Assembly: GCF_001544915.2 (NCBI RefSeq)
Contig: NZ_FCOE02000002.1
Location: 310,001-374,000 of the forward strand
From: Caballeronia pedi
GTDB lineage: Bacteria; Pseudomonadota; Gammaproteobacteria; Burkholderiales; Burkholderiaceae
Direction of reading: 5' to 3'
Length of the DNA stretch: 64,000 bases
Shown here one piece after another: positions 54,440 through 63,136 of the stretch. The position numbers and the translations under genes are program-made. Position 1 is the first letter of the stretch; each line of letters starts with the position of its first letter. The notes under the pieces were generated by a model. The model had not been told where the DNA came from and did not search any database. It was given only the letters and a program-made list of their open reading frames with translations.

Positions 54440-55429
54440 TCAGAGGTCGAGCACCAGTGCATCCGAACGCGCGCGCGATACACAGATCATGATATCCGAC
54501 GCCTGCTCGTCATCATCGAGCACGAAGTCGCGATGATCGGCCTCGCCTGACAACAGACGCGTTCTGCACGAGCCGCATGTGCCGGCTTCGCATGAACTCG
54601 GCGTGTCGATGCCATTCGCGCGCAGTGCGTCGAGGATCGATTCGCCGGGCGCGACGTTCACGCAGCCGCCAGTACGCGCGAGCCGCACGGTGAATGCCTT
54701 ATCGCCTGCGACGTGGTCATGCGCGCTCGTGCCGAAGTCCTCGAAATGCAGGGCGGAGGATGGCCAGTGCGAAGCGGCGTCGCGCACGGCTTGCATGAGT
54801 GGACGCGGGCCGCAGCAGTAGATCTGCGTGTCGCCATGACGTTCGGCGACGAGCGGCGCAATCGCCAGCGACTGCGCGCGGTCGCCGAAGTCGTGATGCA
54901 CGCGCACATGGGAAGCGAACTCGCCGGCCAGCAGTTCGTCGAGAAATGCAGTCGATTCGGGTGAGCGCGTGCAGTAAATCACATCGAAATGCGCGCCGCG
55001 CGCCGATAGCTCGGCCATCATCGCGCGCATCGGCGTGATGCCGATGCCGCCTGCGATCAGCAAATAGCGCGACGCATCGTGCGATAGCGGAAAGTAGTTG
55101 AACGGCGACGACACATCGAGCGTGGCGCTGACTTGAACGTCCTGCGCCATGCTCTGCGAGCCGCCGCCGCCCGCCGCGTCGCGCTTCACGGCGATCACGT
55201 AACGATCGCGTTCGGCGGGATCGTTGCAAAGCGAATAGCGTCGCGCGATGCCGGCAGGCGTCTGCACCAGCAAGTGCGCGCCTGCAGTGAAACGCGGTAG
55301 CGTGCCGCCGTGTTCGGCGCGCAACTCGAACAGAAAGATATCCTCCGCGATTTCGCGCTTGTCCATGACGGTGAGCGTGAGCGTTCCGTCGATGGATTTC
55401 ATTCGTTCAGGCATGCTAATCGTATTCAT
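54440..55429 (-). CDS. Phthalate dioxygenase reductase-type oxidoreductase (cluster B)
   Basis: 329-aa class IA (PDR/VanB) reductase: FMN domain (RYSLCNDPAERDRYVIAVKRD), NAD domain (GGIGITPMRAMMAEL, CCGPRPLMQAV), and a C-terminal plant-type [2Fe-2S] domain (CEAGTCGSCRTRLL, later MICVSRA). This domain order contrasts with the cluster A reductase, where 2Fe-2S is N-terminal. It lies leftward of the Gfo/Idh/MocA gene and probably feeds the cluster B oxygenase directly, as in two-component phthalate dioxygenase. Confidence 0.93.
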   Translation of the reverse strand: MNTISMPERMKSIDGTLTLTVMDKREIAEDIFLFELRAEHGGTLPRFTAGAHLLVQTPAGIARRYSLCNDPAERDRYVIAVKRDAAGGGGSQSMAQDVQVSATLDVSSPFNYFPLSHDASRYLLIAGGIGITPMRAMMAELSARGAHFDVIYCTRSPESTAFLDELLAGEFASHVRVHHDFGDRAQSLAIAPLVAERHGDTQIYCCGPRPLMQAVRDAASHWPSSALHFEDFGTSAHDHVAGDKAFTVRLARTGGCVNVAPGESILDALRANGIDTPSSCEAGTCGSCRTRLLSGEADHRDFVLDDDEQASDIMICVSRARSDALVLDL

Positions 55430-55483
55430 GATTCTCGCGCGGCCTTGTTCGCCGCCTCACAGTTGGATCAGATCATCACGCGA

Positions 55484-56647
55484 TCAGGCGAGCGCGACCT
55501 GATGCTCCAGAAATACTTCCTCGCCGCGCTCTGACGACGCAATGGCCGCCGCGCACACTTCGAGATTCGCGAGTCCCCAGCGACCATCGTGGATGGCGCG
55601 CTTGCGTCCGCTGATCGCATCGTAAAACTCGCGCATGACGAGTTCGCGCGGAGAAACATCGGCGGGCAATTCGATCTCGCGTTTTCCGTCGCTCGTATAA
55701 ACGAACAAGCCCTTGGGCGACTGGCGCATCTCGCCGCGTTCGCAGCTCACGAGCGTGAGTCCGAAGAACGGTTGATTCGGCGCGCTCGCGGGAATCGCGT
55801 TGCGCGCGCGTTCCGCCTTGGCGCGCAATTCGTCCTCGATATTCGCGGGTCTTGCGATCGCGCGTGATTGCGCCGGAAAACCCCATTCGCCGATGTCGAA
55901 GCACAACTCCGCGCTCGCGAAACGTCCATAGCCGTTGTAGATCGCGGTGGCCGCTGCGCCGTCGGCGAATTCGATGAACACCGTGTGCGCACCGATCGCG
56001 CGGCGCTCCGGGTCCCAGTCGAAGGTCTTCGCGCGCACGCTGCGCGCGGCGCCGCCAGCGAGCAGACGGATGATGTCGAACTGATGCGAGCCCTGCCGCA
56101 AGGTCACGCCGCCGCCTTGCGACGCGTCGAGTTCATCGGGCCGGCGCGGGCGATAGATCCAGTCCGTGAAGCACCACGTATGCACCATGCGCACGCGGCC
56201 AAGCTCGCCCGAGGCGATGAGTTCGCGCATCGCGTGAATCGGCTGATCGTAGCTGTGCGAGTGCCCGGCGAGCAGCACGATGCCCGCTGTATCGGCGGCG
56301 GCGACCATTGCGCGAGCATCGTCGAGATTCGCGGCCATCGGCTTTTCGACGAGCACGTGCTTGCCCGCGCGCGCCGCCTGCTCGACATGCGCGCGATGCA
56401 ACGTCGTGGGCGACGCGACATAAATCGCATCGAGCGCGCCGTGTTCGATGAGCGCGTCGATGCTCTCGTAAGCGGTGACGCCGAATTCCCGCTCGCCTCG
56501 CTTGCGCACCGTCTCGGACGGATCGGCGAAGCCCGCGAACACGAAGCCCGCATGCCTCACGATGGCGGGCACGAACGCGCGGCCTGCCGTGCCGAAGCCG
56601 ACGATGCCGATGCGCACGCGCTTCGCCGCGCCGCTCGTGTTCGTCAC
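55484..56647 (-). CDS. Gfo/Idh/MocA dehydrogenase, Pht4-like (cluster B)
   Basis: 387-aa NAD(P)-dependent oxidoreductase: GIVGFGTAGRAFVPAI nucleotide-binding motif, VEKPMAANLDDA with the catalytic-type EKP, and the C-terminal alpha/beta substrate domain. The phthalate pathway dihydrodiol dehydrogenase Pht4 belongs to this family, and a reductase, Rieske oxygenase and Pht5-like gene surround it, so it probably aromatises the oxygenase cis-diol. The start is GTG 56647, whose GTGA overlaps the MarR stop. Sugar-type oxidation is the general alternative. Confidence 0.85.
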   Translation of the reverse strand: MTNTSGAAKRVRIGIVGFGTAGRAFVPAIVRHAGFVFAGFADPSETVRKRGEREFGVTAYESIDALIEHGALDAIYVASPTTLHRAHVEQAARAGKHVLVEKPMAANLDDARAMVAAADTAGIVLLAGHSHSYDQPIHAMRELIASGELGRVRMVHTWCFTDWIYRPRRPDELDASQGGGVTLRQGSHQFDIIRLLAGGAARSVRAKTFDWDPERRAIGAHTVFIEFADGAAATAIYNGYGRFASAELCFDIGEWGFPAQSRAIARPANIEDELRAKAERARNAIPASAPNQPFFGLTLVSCERGEMRQSPKGLFVYTSDGKREIELPADVSPRELVMREFYDAISGRKRAIHDGRWGLANLEVCAAAIASSERGEEVFLEHQVALA

Positions 56648-57198
56648 AGTGAGTTCTCGCTCGAATCGCCGTTGGCCGAATCGCGGCCGTTCTTCGGAGC
56701 CGCGACTTCGTCGGCGGCCAGGTTCTCGATCATCGCGAGCAGGGTTCGGCGGGTCGCTGCGATGTCTTCCGGCGCGATGCCCGCGAGCGCGATGCGGTTG
56801 ACATCGATCGCGTAGGGCACGAGCACGCTGCGCAGCGCAACGCCCTTCGGTGTAAGAAAGACACGAACCTGCTTGCGGTTATCGGGCAACTTCTGGCGCG
56901 TGAGATAGCCGAGGGTTTCCATCGTCTTCAATGCGGAAAACGTGGTTGGCTCAGCGACGCCCGCCTGCTCGCTCAATTGGCGTTGCGTGAGACCGTCCGT
57001 CTGCCAGAGGATGCGCAGAAACGTCCAGTGACCGTAGAGCACCGAATGCTCTTTGAGACGAGCCTGTAAGGAACGTGAAAAGCCACGCGCCGCGTCCTTC
57101 ACGAGATGCGCCATGCGCTCTTCCGGCAACGCCTCGCGCCAGTGCTTGAGCGTGCCCGGCTGCGGGTCGCGTGGAATCTTCTGCTCGTTCTTGTTCAT
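56644..57198 (-). CDS. MarR-family regulator of cluster B
   Basis: 184-aa winged-helix regulator. The DNA-binding domain has WTFLRILWQTDGLTQRQLSEQAGVAEPTTFSALKTMETLGYLTRQKLPDNRKQVRVFLTPKG, with the wing DNRKQVRVFLTPKG. An N-terminal extension (MNKNEQKIPRDPQPGTLKHWREALP) and C-terminal tail are long for MarR. ATG 57198 with AGGTGAGAGG upstream is chosen. It is divergent from the oxygenase gene. Two TTAG-N4-CTAA palindromes in the 291-base gap are its candidate sites. It likely represses until an aromatic acid binds. Confidence 0.9.
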   Translation of the reverse strand: MNKNEQKIPRDPQPGTLKHWREALPEERMAHLVKDAARGFSRSLQARLKEHSVLYGHWTFLRILWQTDGLTQRQLSEQAGVAEPTTFSALKTMETLGYLTRQKLPDNRKQVRVFLTPKGVALRSVLVPYAIDVNRIALAGIAPEDIAATRRTLLAMIENLAADEVAAPKNGRDSANGDSSENSL

Positions 57199-57241
57199 CC
57201 TCTCACCTGTGTTTCGGCACGCACGCATGCCGCTTTGCATA

Positions 57242-57259
57242 AACTTAGATAACTAAGTT
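57242..57259. promoter_or_regulatory. MarR-type palindrome near the regulator start
   Basis: AACTTAG-ATAA-CTAAGTT has perfect 7-bp arms and core TTAG-N4-CTAA. It lies 44 bases upstream of the MarR ATG, suited to autorepression. An overlapping outer arm pair AAACTT/AAGTTT extends it on the right. Confidence 0.75.
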
Positions 57260-57401
57260 AAGTTTGTCAACGATCTCGGGCTTAGGGTGAATCCCGATCT
57301 CATCGACGGACGGCCATATCGCCGAAATTTGCCGAGATACATGAGATAACTACCTTCCAGGCCGTACGCGTCCCCACTCAGTACTTTCCATTATTTTTAA
57401 G

Positions 57402-57413
57402 TTAGGTACCTAA
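57402..57413. promoter_or_regulatory. MarR-type palindrome near the oxygenase gene
   Basis: TTAGGTACCTAA is a perfect 12-bp palindrome with the same TTAG-N4-CTAA core as the site at 57242. It is 77 bases upstream of the oxygenase ATG. Two matching cores in one intergenic region, one per divergent gene, make a regulator role likely. Confidence 0.72.
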
Positions 57414-57489
57414 GCATAATATCGATTCAAGGTCGGCGGCAGGGCGGTGTCTCCGGCAAGCTTTTTCCAAAACAGACGGGAATCGACTC

Positions 57490-58728
57490 ATGCTTACGGC
57501 AGAACAAAACGAAACAATGACGCGCATCGGGCCGGGCACGCCGATGGGCAAGCTGTTGCGTCGCTACTGGCAACCCTTCGCAGCGGCATCGGAACTCGAC
57601 GACAAGTGGACGCGGCGTGTGCGTCTGCTCGGCGAGGATCTCGTGCTGTTTCGGGACCGGCAAGGAAGGCGCGGCCTGATCGCGGAGCAATGTCCGCACC
57701 GGCGCGCGTCGTTCGCGCATGGCATCCCGACGGAACAGGGCATCCGCTGTCCCTATCACGGCTGGGAGTTTAGCGCAGAGGGTAAATGCCTCGATCAGCC
57801 CAACGAGCCGGACAACTGCGCGTTTCGCGACAAGGTCGCGACGGATGCGTATCCGGTCGAGGAACTCGGCGGCGTGCTGTTCGCATACATGGGACCAGAG
57901 CCGCGCCCGCTTCTGCCGCGCTTCGACGGCTTCGTCGCGCCCGGCGCGATCCGCATGATGGGCCGCGCGCTGCTGCCGGTGAACTGGCTGCAGATCATGG
58001 AGAACTCGGTCGATCCGATTCATACCGAGTGGCTGCATGGCCATCACTATGAGTTTCAGAAGGAGCAGGAAGGCGTCAAGGTCGCGATCAGCGCGAAACA
58101 CGAGAAGATCGCGTTCAACGAGTTCGAGTTCGGCGTGACCAAGCACCGTCTGCTCGCGGGACATTCGGAGGACTCGGACGACTGGCGCATCGGCCATCCG
58201 ATCGTGTTTCCGAACATGCTGGCCGTGGGCAACGGCGACGAGACCTCGCGCTACTTCTCGTTCCAGATTCGCGTGCCGGTCGACGACGAACACACGCTGC
58301 ACCTCTGGTACAACGCCTACATCCCGCCGCAGGGCATGGACGTGCCGGCGCGCCTCACCGAGCGCCTGCATACCTACGACGTGCCGTTCAGGGACGAAGA
58401 CGGCGAGTTCATCGTCGATAACGTCGATGGCCAGGACATGATGGCGTGGATCACGCAAGGCGCGATCGCGGACCGCACGCGCGAGAACCTCGGCGCGTCC
58501 GATCAGGGCCTCGCGATCTATCGCCGCATGCTTCGACGCGAGATGAAAAAGGTCGAGGCGGGCGAAGACCCGATGGGCCTCGTGCGTGATCCCGTGCGCA
58601 ATCAGTGCATCGATTTGCCCAACGAGCGCAAGAAGCACCATAACAGCGACGGCTTCGCGAGCTTCATGCTGCGCACGCATGCGAAGTATTCGCCTATCGC
58701 ACAGGATCTGGTGCGGATCTTCGCATAG
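57490..58728 (+). CDS. Phthalate-type Rieske oxygenase (cluster B)
   Basis: 412-aa oxygenase component, N-terminus MLTAEQNETMTRIGPGTPMGKLLRRYWQPFAAASEL. The Rieske centre is C-P-H-R-x15-C-P-Y-H; the mononuclear iron site lies in NSVDPIHTEWLH (D-x2-H-x4-H). It is related to the cluster A enzyme but clearly diverged. No separate ferredoxin lies nearby; the PDR-type reductase at 54440 is the probable partner. It is divergent from MarR and followed by the TTT uptake genes, so uptake and attack of one aromatic acid look coordinated. Confidence 0.93.
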   Translation: MLTAEQNETMTRIGPGTPMGKLLRRYWQPFAAASELDDKWTRRVRLLGEDLVLFRDRQGRRGLIAEQCPHRRASFAHGIPTEQGIRCPYHGWEFSAEGKCLDQPNEPDNCAFRDKVATDAYPVEELGGVLFAYMGPEPRPLLPRFDGFVAPGAIRMMGRALLPVNWLQIMENSVDPIHTEWLHGHHYEFQKEQEGVKVAISAKHEKIAFNEFEFGVTKHRLLAGHSEDSDDWRIGHPIVFPNMLAVGNGDETSRYFSFQIRVPVDDEHTLHLWYNAYIPPQGMDVPARLTERLHTYDVPFRDEDGEFIVDNVDGQDMMAWITQGAIADRTRENLGASDQGLAIYRRMLRREMKKVEAGEDPMGLVRDPVRNQCIDLPNERKKHHNSDGFASFMLRTHAKYSPIAQDLVRIFA

Positions 58729-58880
58729 ACGCGCGGCGCGCAGCGTGCGCGTCGGAGCTTGCATCTTGCATTCAAAAGACATAACGCAATCCTGAATGCG
58801 TAATGCAAAACGCGTCATGCAACAGGCGGTTCGACTATAAGCGCCCGGCCACGCAGCCAGGCAATTACCGGAGACTTGAG

Positions 58881-58958
58881 ATGCGGCCCACAAGCATTCG
58901 ATCGCGTTGTCACGGCTTCTGTCGTGTCGCGCGGCAAGCTCACCGGGAGGCGCGCTGA
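58881..58958 (+). CDS. Putative 25-codon leader ORF before the TTT permease
   Basis: ATG 58881, preceded by GGAG at 58870-58873, reads MRPTSIRSRCHGFCRVARQ and six more residues to a TGA that shares its A with the permease ATG (TGATG at 58956-58960). The peptide is Arg-rich and has no domain. Such coupling could tune translation of the permease. It may be accidental; no homologue is known to me. Confidence 0.35.
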   Translation: MRPTSIRSRCHGFCRVARQAHREAR

Positions 58959-61165
58959 TGCTCGACGCCGCTCTCCATGCGCTGACCCTGATCCTCGATC
59001 CGCTGCGTCTCGGGATCATGCTGGGCGGCGTGCTGCTCGGACTCGCGCTCGGCGTCGTGCCGGGCCTGGGCGGCATCGTCGGGCTCGCGCTGCTCATTCC
59101 GTTCACCTATCACCTCGACGGCTACACGGCCTTCGCGCTCCTGCTCGGCATGGCCGCGGTGACGACGGTGTCCGACTTCATCCCCGCCGTGCTGTTCGGC
59201 GTGCCCGGTACCGTGGGCGCGGCGGCCACGGTCCTCGACGGTCATCCGCTCGCGAAACAGGGCCATGCGCGTCGTGCCTTCGGCGCGGGCTATGCGTCGT
59301 CGCTGGCGGGCGGCATCTTCGGCGCGCTGCTGCTCGCGCTCGCGATTCCGGTACTGCGCCTGATCGTGCTCTACATCGGCTCGGCCGAACTGCTCGCGAT
59401 GTGCATCTTCGGTCTCTCGATGGTCGCGACGCTCTCGGGCAAGGCGCCGATGAAAGGTCTCGCCGTGGCCTCGTTCGGCCTGATGCTCTCGCTGATCGGC
59501 TCCGATCCGCAAACCGGCACGCTGCGCTGGACGTTTGGCACTTTGTATTTATGGGACCATCTGCCGATCGTGCCGGTCACGCTCGGTATCTTCGCGCTGC
59601 CCGAACTCGCCGACATGGCGATCGAGCGCACCGGCATCGTGCGCGAGCGTGCGCAACCCGGCGTGCGGGCGAGCACGCAATGGGACGGCGTGAAGGACGC
59701 CGCTCGTCACTGGTGGCTCATTCTTCGTTGCAGCGGTCTCGGCGCGCTGCTCGGCGCGGTGCCGGGCATCGGCTCGGCGGTGATCGACTGGATGGCGTAT
59801 GGCCACGCCATCCGCACCGAGAAGAATCCGGAGAATTTCGGCAAGGGCGATATCCGCGGCGTGATCGCATCGGAAAGCTCGAACAACGCGAAGGAGGGCG
59901 GCCATCTGATTCCGACTGTCGCGTTCGGCATGCCGGCGGGCGCATCGATGGCGCTGCTCCTGAGTGCATTCATCATGCACGGCTTCACGCCCGGCCCGGA
60001 GATGCTGACCAAGCATCTCGACGTGACATACACGATCATCTGGACGCTGACGATCTCGCACATCATGGGCGCGGTGATCTGTCTTTCGAGCAGCAGCGTG
60101 TTCTCGCGTCTTGCCACGGTGCGTGTCGGCATCCTGATTCCGCTCGTCGTTGCGATCGTCTATCTCGGTGCGTTCAATGCGAGCCAGAGCTGGGGCGACC
60201 TGTGCGCGCTCGTGCTGTTCGGCGCGCTCGGATGGATCATGAAGCGGCTGAACTGGCCGCGTCCGCCGCTGATTCTCGGGCTCGTGCTCGGCAGCATCTT
60301 CGAGCGCTATTACTTCATCTCGCACGAGATCTACGGCATGGGGCTATTCGCGCGGCCAGTCGTCATCGTGATCCTGCTCGCCGCGTTGTGGGTCGTGCTC
60401 GGCCCGACGATCAAGGGCTTGCGCAAGACTTTGCGCGTGCGCTCGCAGTCGTCTTCGCGCGGCGCGGTGCCTTCATTCAGATTGCGCCTGCGCGGCTTCG
60501 ACTGGCAGATTGTCTTCACGCTCGTCCTGACCGCGCTCGTTATCGTCTCGATGACGTTCGCCGCCGACTGGGCCTTCGCCGCGCGCCTGATGCCGATGAC
60601 CTGCGCATGCGCCGCGCTCGTGTTCTGCTGCATCGTGCTGATCGAGCAGTTGTTCACGCGCGAAGCGGCCACGAGCGACGCGAAAGCATCATCATCGTTC
60701 GATGCCTCCGCGCCGATGGGCGAACTCGCGCTGGCCGGCGCCGGAGCGCATTTCAGCGAACCGCGCGCAACCGTGGATGCGCAAGCCAACACCATTGCGA
60801 AGGCCAATGCGAACGCGGCCGCAAGCGCGAGCATCGGAACACACGGCGATCCATCTTTGCACGATAGCCTCGCATCGACGCTCGATACACGAACGCTCTA
60901 CACGCGCGGCGTGCGCTTCTTCGCGTCGATCGCGGGCGCGCTCGCTGTGGCGGCTGTCATCGGCTTGCTGCCCGCATTGCTGATCTTCATGCTGCTCGTC
61001 GCGCGCTTCGAATTCGGCGAACGCTGGCGCACATCGGTCGTGCTGTCCGTCGCGATGACGGTCGCGTTATGGCTCGTATTCGGCCGCATTTTCTCGACGC
61101 CGTGGCCGCAATCGCTCATCGGCGACTGGCTGCCGGCGCTGCGTCAGCTCGGTGGCCTCGTTTGA
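58958..61165 (+). CDS. TctA-TctB fused tripartite tricarboxylate transporter permease
   Basis: 735-aa membrane protein. Residues 1 to about 500 are TctA-like: LGVVPGLGGIVGLALLIPFTY, GVPGTVGAAATVLDGHPLAKQG and AVPGIGSAVIDWMAYGHA. The rest has four helices like TctB, split by a low-complexity Ala/Ser-rich linker around residues 570-655. Usual TctA is about 500 aa, and TctB a separate ~150-aa protein, so this is a natural fusion. ATG 58958 with GGAGG seven bases upstream gives the better start. It imports the ligand of the 61229 binding protein. Confidence 0.87.
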   Translation: MLDAALHALTLILDPLRLGIMLGGVLLGLALGVVPGLGGIVGLALLIPFTYHLDGYTAFALLLGMAAVTTVSDFIPAVLFGVPGTVGAAATVLDGHPLAKQGHARRAFGAGYASSLAGGIFGALLLALAIPVLRLIVLYIGSAELLAMCIFGLSMVATLSGKAPMKGLAVASFGLMLSLIGSDPQTGTLRWTFGTLYLWDHLPIVPVTLGIFALPELADMAIERTGIVRERAQPGVRASTQWDGVKDAARHWWLILRCSGLGALLGAVPGIGSAVIDWMAYGHAIRTEKNPENFGKGDIRGVIASESSNNAKEGGHLIPTVAFGMPAGASMALLLSAFIMHGFTPGPEMLTKHLDVTYTIIWTLTISHIMGAVICLSSSSVFSRLATVRVGILIPLVVAIVYLGAFNASQSWGDLCALVLFGALGWIMKRLNWPRPPLILGLVLGSIFERYYFISHEIYGMGLFARPVVIVILLAALWVVLGPTIKGLRKTLRVRSQSSSRGAVPSFRLRLRGFDWQIVFTLVLTALVIVSMTFAADWAFAARLMPMTCACAALVFCCIVLIEQLFTREAATSDAKASSSFDASAPMGELALAGAGAHFSEPRATVDAQANTIAKANANAAASASIGTHGDPSLHDSLASTLDTRTLYTRGVRFFASIAGALAVAAVIGLLPALLIFMLLVARFEFGERWRTSVVLSVAMTVALWLVFGRIFSTPWPQSLIGDWLPALRQLGGLV

Positions 61166-61228
61166 GCGTGCAAGTACAGGACGTCAAAAGACATCGGCCA
61201 GCCGGTCATCACTGGTGGAGACAGAATC

Positions 61229-62317
61229 ATGAACGATCGACTCTCGCAGTTTCCGTCATGCAAGGGCCCCGAAAGAAAGGCTCGGCATAGGGTTGCGCAT
61301 GCAACTACTTCAGTGCTTGCGGCGATGCTCTTCGGCGCGCCGCTTGCGACCCGTGCGGCCGCCGAACCCGTGGCGGACTTCTATAACGGCCGCAATGTCA
61401 CGATGACGATCGGCTATTCCGTCGGCGGCGGCTACGATACTTATGCGCGCCTGCTCGGCAAATACATCGGCAACTTTCTGCCGGGCAAACCGACGATCAC
61501 GCCGCAAAGCATGCCCGGCGCGGGCAGTCTGAAAGCGGTGAACTATCTCTACGGCATCGCACCGAAGGACGGCGCGACCTTCGGCACCTTCGGCCGCACG
61601 ATGCCCGAAGAGCCGCTTCTAGGCGAAGCGAAGTTCGATGCGCGCAAGCTCACCTGGCTTGGCAGCATCACGAGCGATGTCAGCTTGTGCGTGACGTGGA
61701 ATACCTCGCCGGTGAAGACCTTCAAGGATCTCGTCGACAAGGAAGCGCGCATGGGCGGGCAGGGCGCGGGCTCGGACCCCGATGTGATCGCGTCGACGAT
61801 CAAGAATCTCTTCAATTCGAAACTGAAACTCGTCACCGGTTATCCGGGCAGCAACGAAACCGCGCTGGCGATGGAGCGCGGCGAGATCGACGGCGAATGC
61901 GGCGTGTCGTGGAGCACGATTCAGACGCGCCATCCCGACTGGATCGCGGGCAAGAAGATCAACATCCTCGTGCAGGTCGCACTGGAGAAGCATCCCGAGC
62001 TGCCCGATGTGCCGCTTCTGCTCGACCTCGCGCCGAACGACCAGACGCGTCAGGTACTGAAGGTGATCGTCGCGAGTCAGGTGTTCGCGCGTCCGTTCGC
62101 GGCGCCGCCGGGCATTCCGCCGGAGCGCACGGCCGCATTGCGCCAGGCATTCGAGCAGACGCTGAAAGACCCGCAGTTCCTCGCCGAAGCGAAGCGCATG
62201 GGTCTCGAAGTGCGGCCCGTATCGTGGCAGCGCATGGATCAGTTGCTCGACGAACTCTACAAAACCCCGCCCGACGTGCTTTCCAAAGCGAAAGCCGCGG
62301 TGGGCGGACGCTACTAG
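61229..62317 (+). CDS. TctC/Bug-type solute-binding protein
   Basis: 362-aa periplasmic binding protein of the tripartite tricarboxylate transporter. An unusually long basic leader (about 24 residues) precedes the hydrophobic signal segment TTSVLAAMLFGAPLATRAAA; a later start would also be possible. Mature features: FYNGRNVTMTIGYSVGGGYDTYARLLGKYI, MPGAGSLKAVNYLYG and PPGIPPERTAALRQAFEQTL, typical of Bug proteins. It lies 63 bases after the fused permease. The ligand is probably an aromatic carboxylate, by context. Confidence 0.9.
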   Translation: MNDRLSQFPSCKGPERKARHRVAHATTSVLAAMLFGAPLATRAAAEPVADFYNGRNVTMTIGYSVGGGYDTYARLLGKYIGNFLPGKPTITPQSMPGAGSLKAVNYLYGIAPKDGATFGTFGRTMPEEPLLGEAKFDARKLTWLGSITSDVSLCVTWNTSPVKTFKDLVDKEARMGGQGAGSDPDVIASTIKNLFNSKLKLVTGYPGSNETALAMERGEIDGECGVSWSTIQTRHPDWIAGKKINILVQVALEKHPELPDVPLLLDLAPNDQTRQVLKVIVASQVFARPFAAPPGIPPERTAALRQAFEQTLKDPQFLAEAKRMGLEVRPVSWQRMDQLLDELYKTPPDVLSKAKAAVGGRY

Positions 62318-62361
62318 CCATAGCGGAATCATCACCATCTTCACGAACGCAGGACGACACC

Positions 62362-63075
62362 ATGACTCTGGACGAAGCGAAGCAAAAACTGATCGACGCA
62401 GGGCGCATTCTGGAAGCCGAAGGCCAGGGCGATCTCACGCGCGGGCATATTTCCGTGCGCGTGCCGGGCGATCCCACCCATTTCCTGATGAAGCCGCATA
62501 GCCACGGTTTCGACGAGATCACCGAGGACAACATCGTCGTCTGCAATCTCGACGGCGAGAAGGTGAGCGGCGGTGGCCGTCGTCATAGCGAGGTCTTCAT
62601 TCACTCGGAAATCTTCAGGTTGCGCCCCGATGTGACGAGCGTGATTCACGCGCACCCGACGCATGCGGTTGCGCTCTCGGCCACGGGCCAGCCGCTCGAA
62701 ATGATCAGCCAGCCGAGCGTGCATTTCGCGGACGGCCTGCCGTACTACACCGACACGATGAATCTCATCCGCACCCAGGACATGGGGGCGGGCGTCGCGC
62801 GCTCGCTCGGGTCGAGCAAGGCCGTGCTGATGCGCAATCACGGCGTTGCGGTGGTGGGGCGCTCGATCGAGGAATCGGTGGTGCTGTCGCTGCTTCTGGA
62901 TAACGCATGCCGTATTCAATTGCTGACGAAGGCGGCGGGCGGCGTCGGCGAAACTTTCTCGCCGGAAGACGTGGAGCGCCTGCACGACGCCGTCACGCGC
63001 GCCGAGCAGTTCGCCGTCAACTTCGAGTTCCTGCGCCGCAAGGTCAATCGCAACCTGGTGCACTCGCTGGTTTGA
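62362..63075 (+). CDS. Class II aldolase/adducin-fold protein (cluster B)
   Basis: 237-aa class II aldolase-fold protein: the GHISVRVPG loop, Glu in FIHSEIF, the H-x-H metal pair in VIHAHPTH, and a third His in RNHGV. It is shorter at the N-terminus than its cluster A relative and quite diverged. The ATG at 62362 is the only start fitting the family. It lies 44 bases after tctC and 61 bases before the Pht5-like gene. Decarboxylation of a dihydroxylated aromatic acid, as for PhtC/PadC-type proteins, is the leading but unproven role. Confidence 0.85.
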   Translation: MTLDEAKQKLIDAGRILEAEGQGDLTRGHISVRVPGDPTHFLMKPHSHGFDEITEDNIVVCNLDGEKVSGGGRRHSEVFIHSEIFRLRPDVTSVIHAHPTHAVALSATGQPLEMISQPSVHFADGLPYYTDTMNLIRTQDMGAGVARSLGSSKAVLMRNHGVAVVGRSIEESVVLSLLLDNACRIQLLTKAAGGVGETFSPEDVERLHDAVTRAEQFAVNFEFLRRKVNRNLVHSLV

Positions 63076-63136
63076 TGCACTTTGAATGCAATCGACAATT
63101 CGGCCTTATGAATACAAAACGCAGGAGGTTCACACG

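Noticed and set aside
57270..57300. Repeats of GATCTCGGG and CCCGATCT as a third operator
   Set aside because: The arms do not form a true inverted repeat once aligned, so I did not list it.
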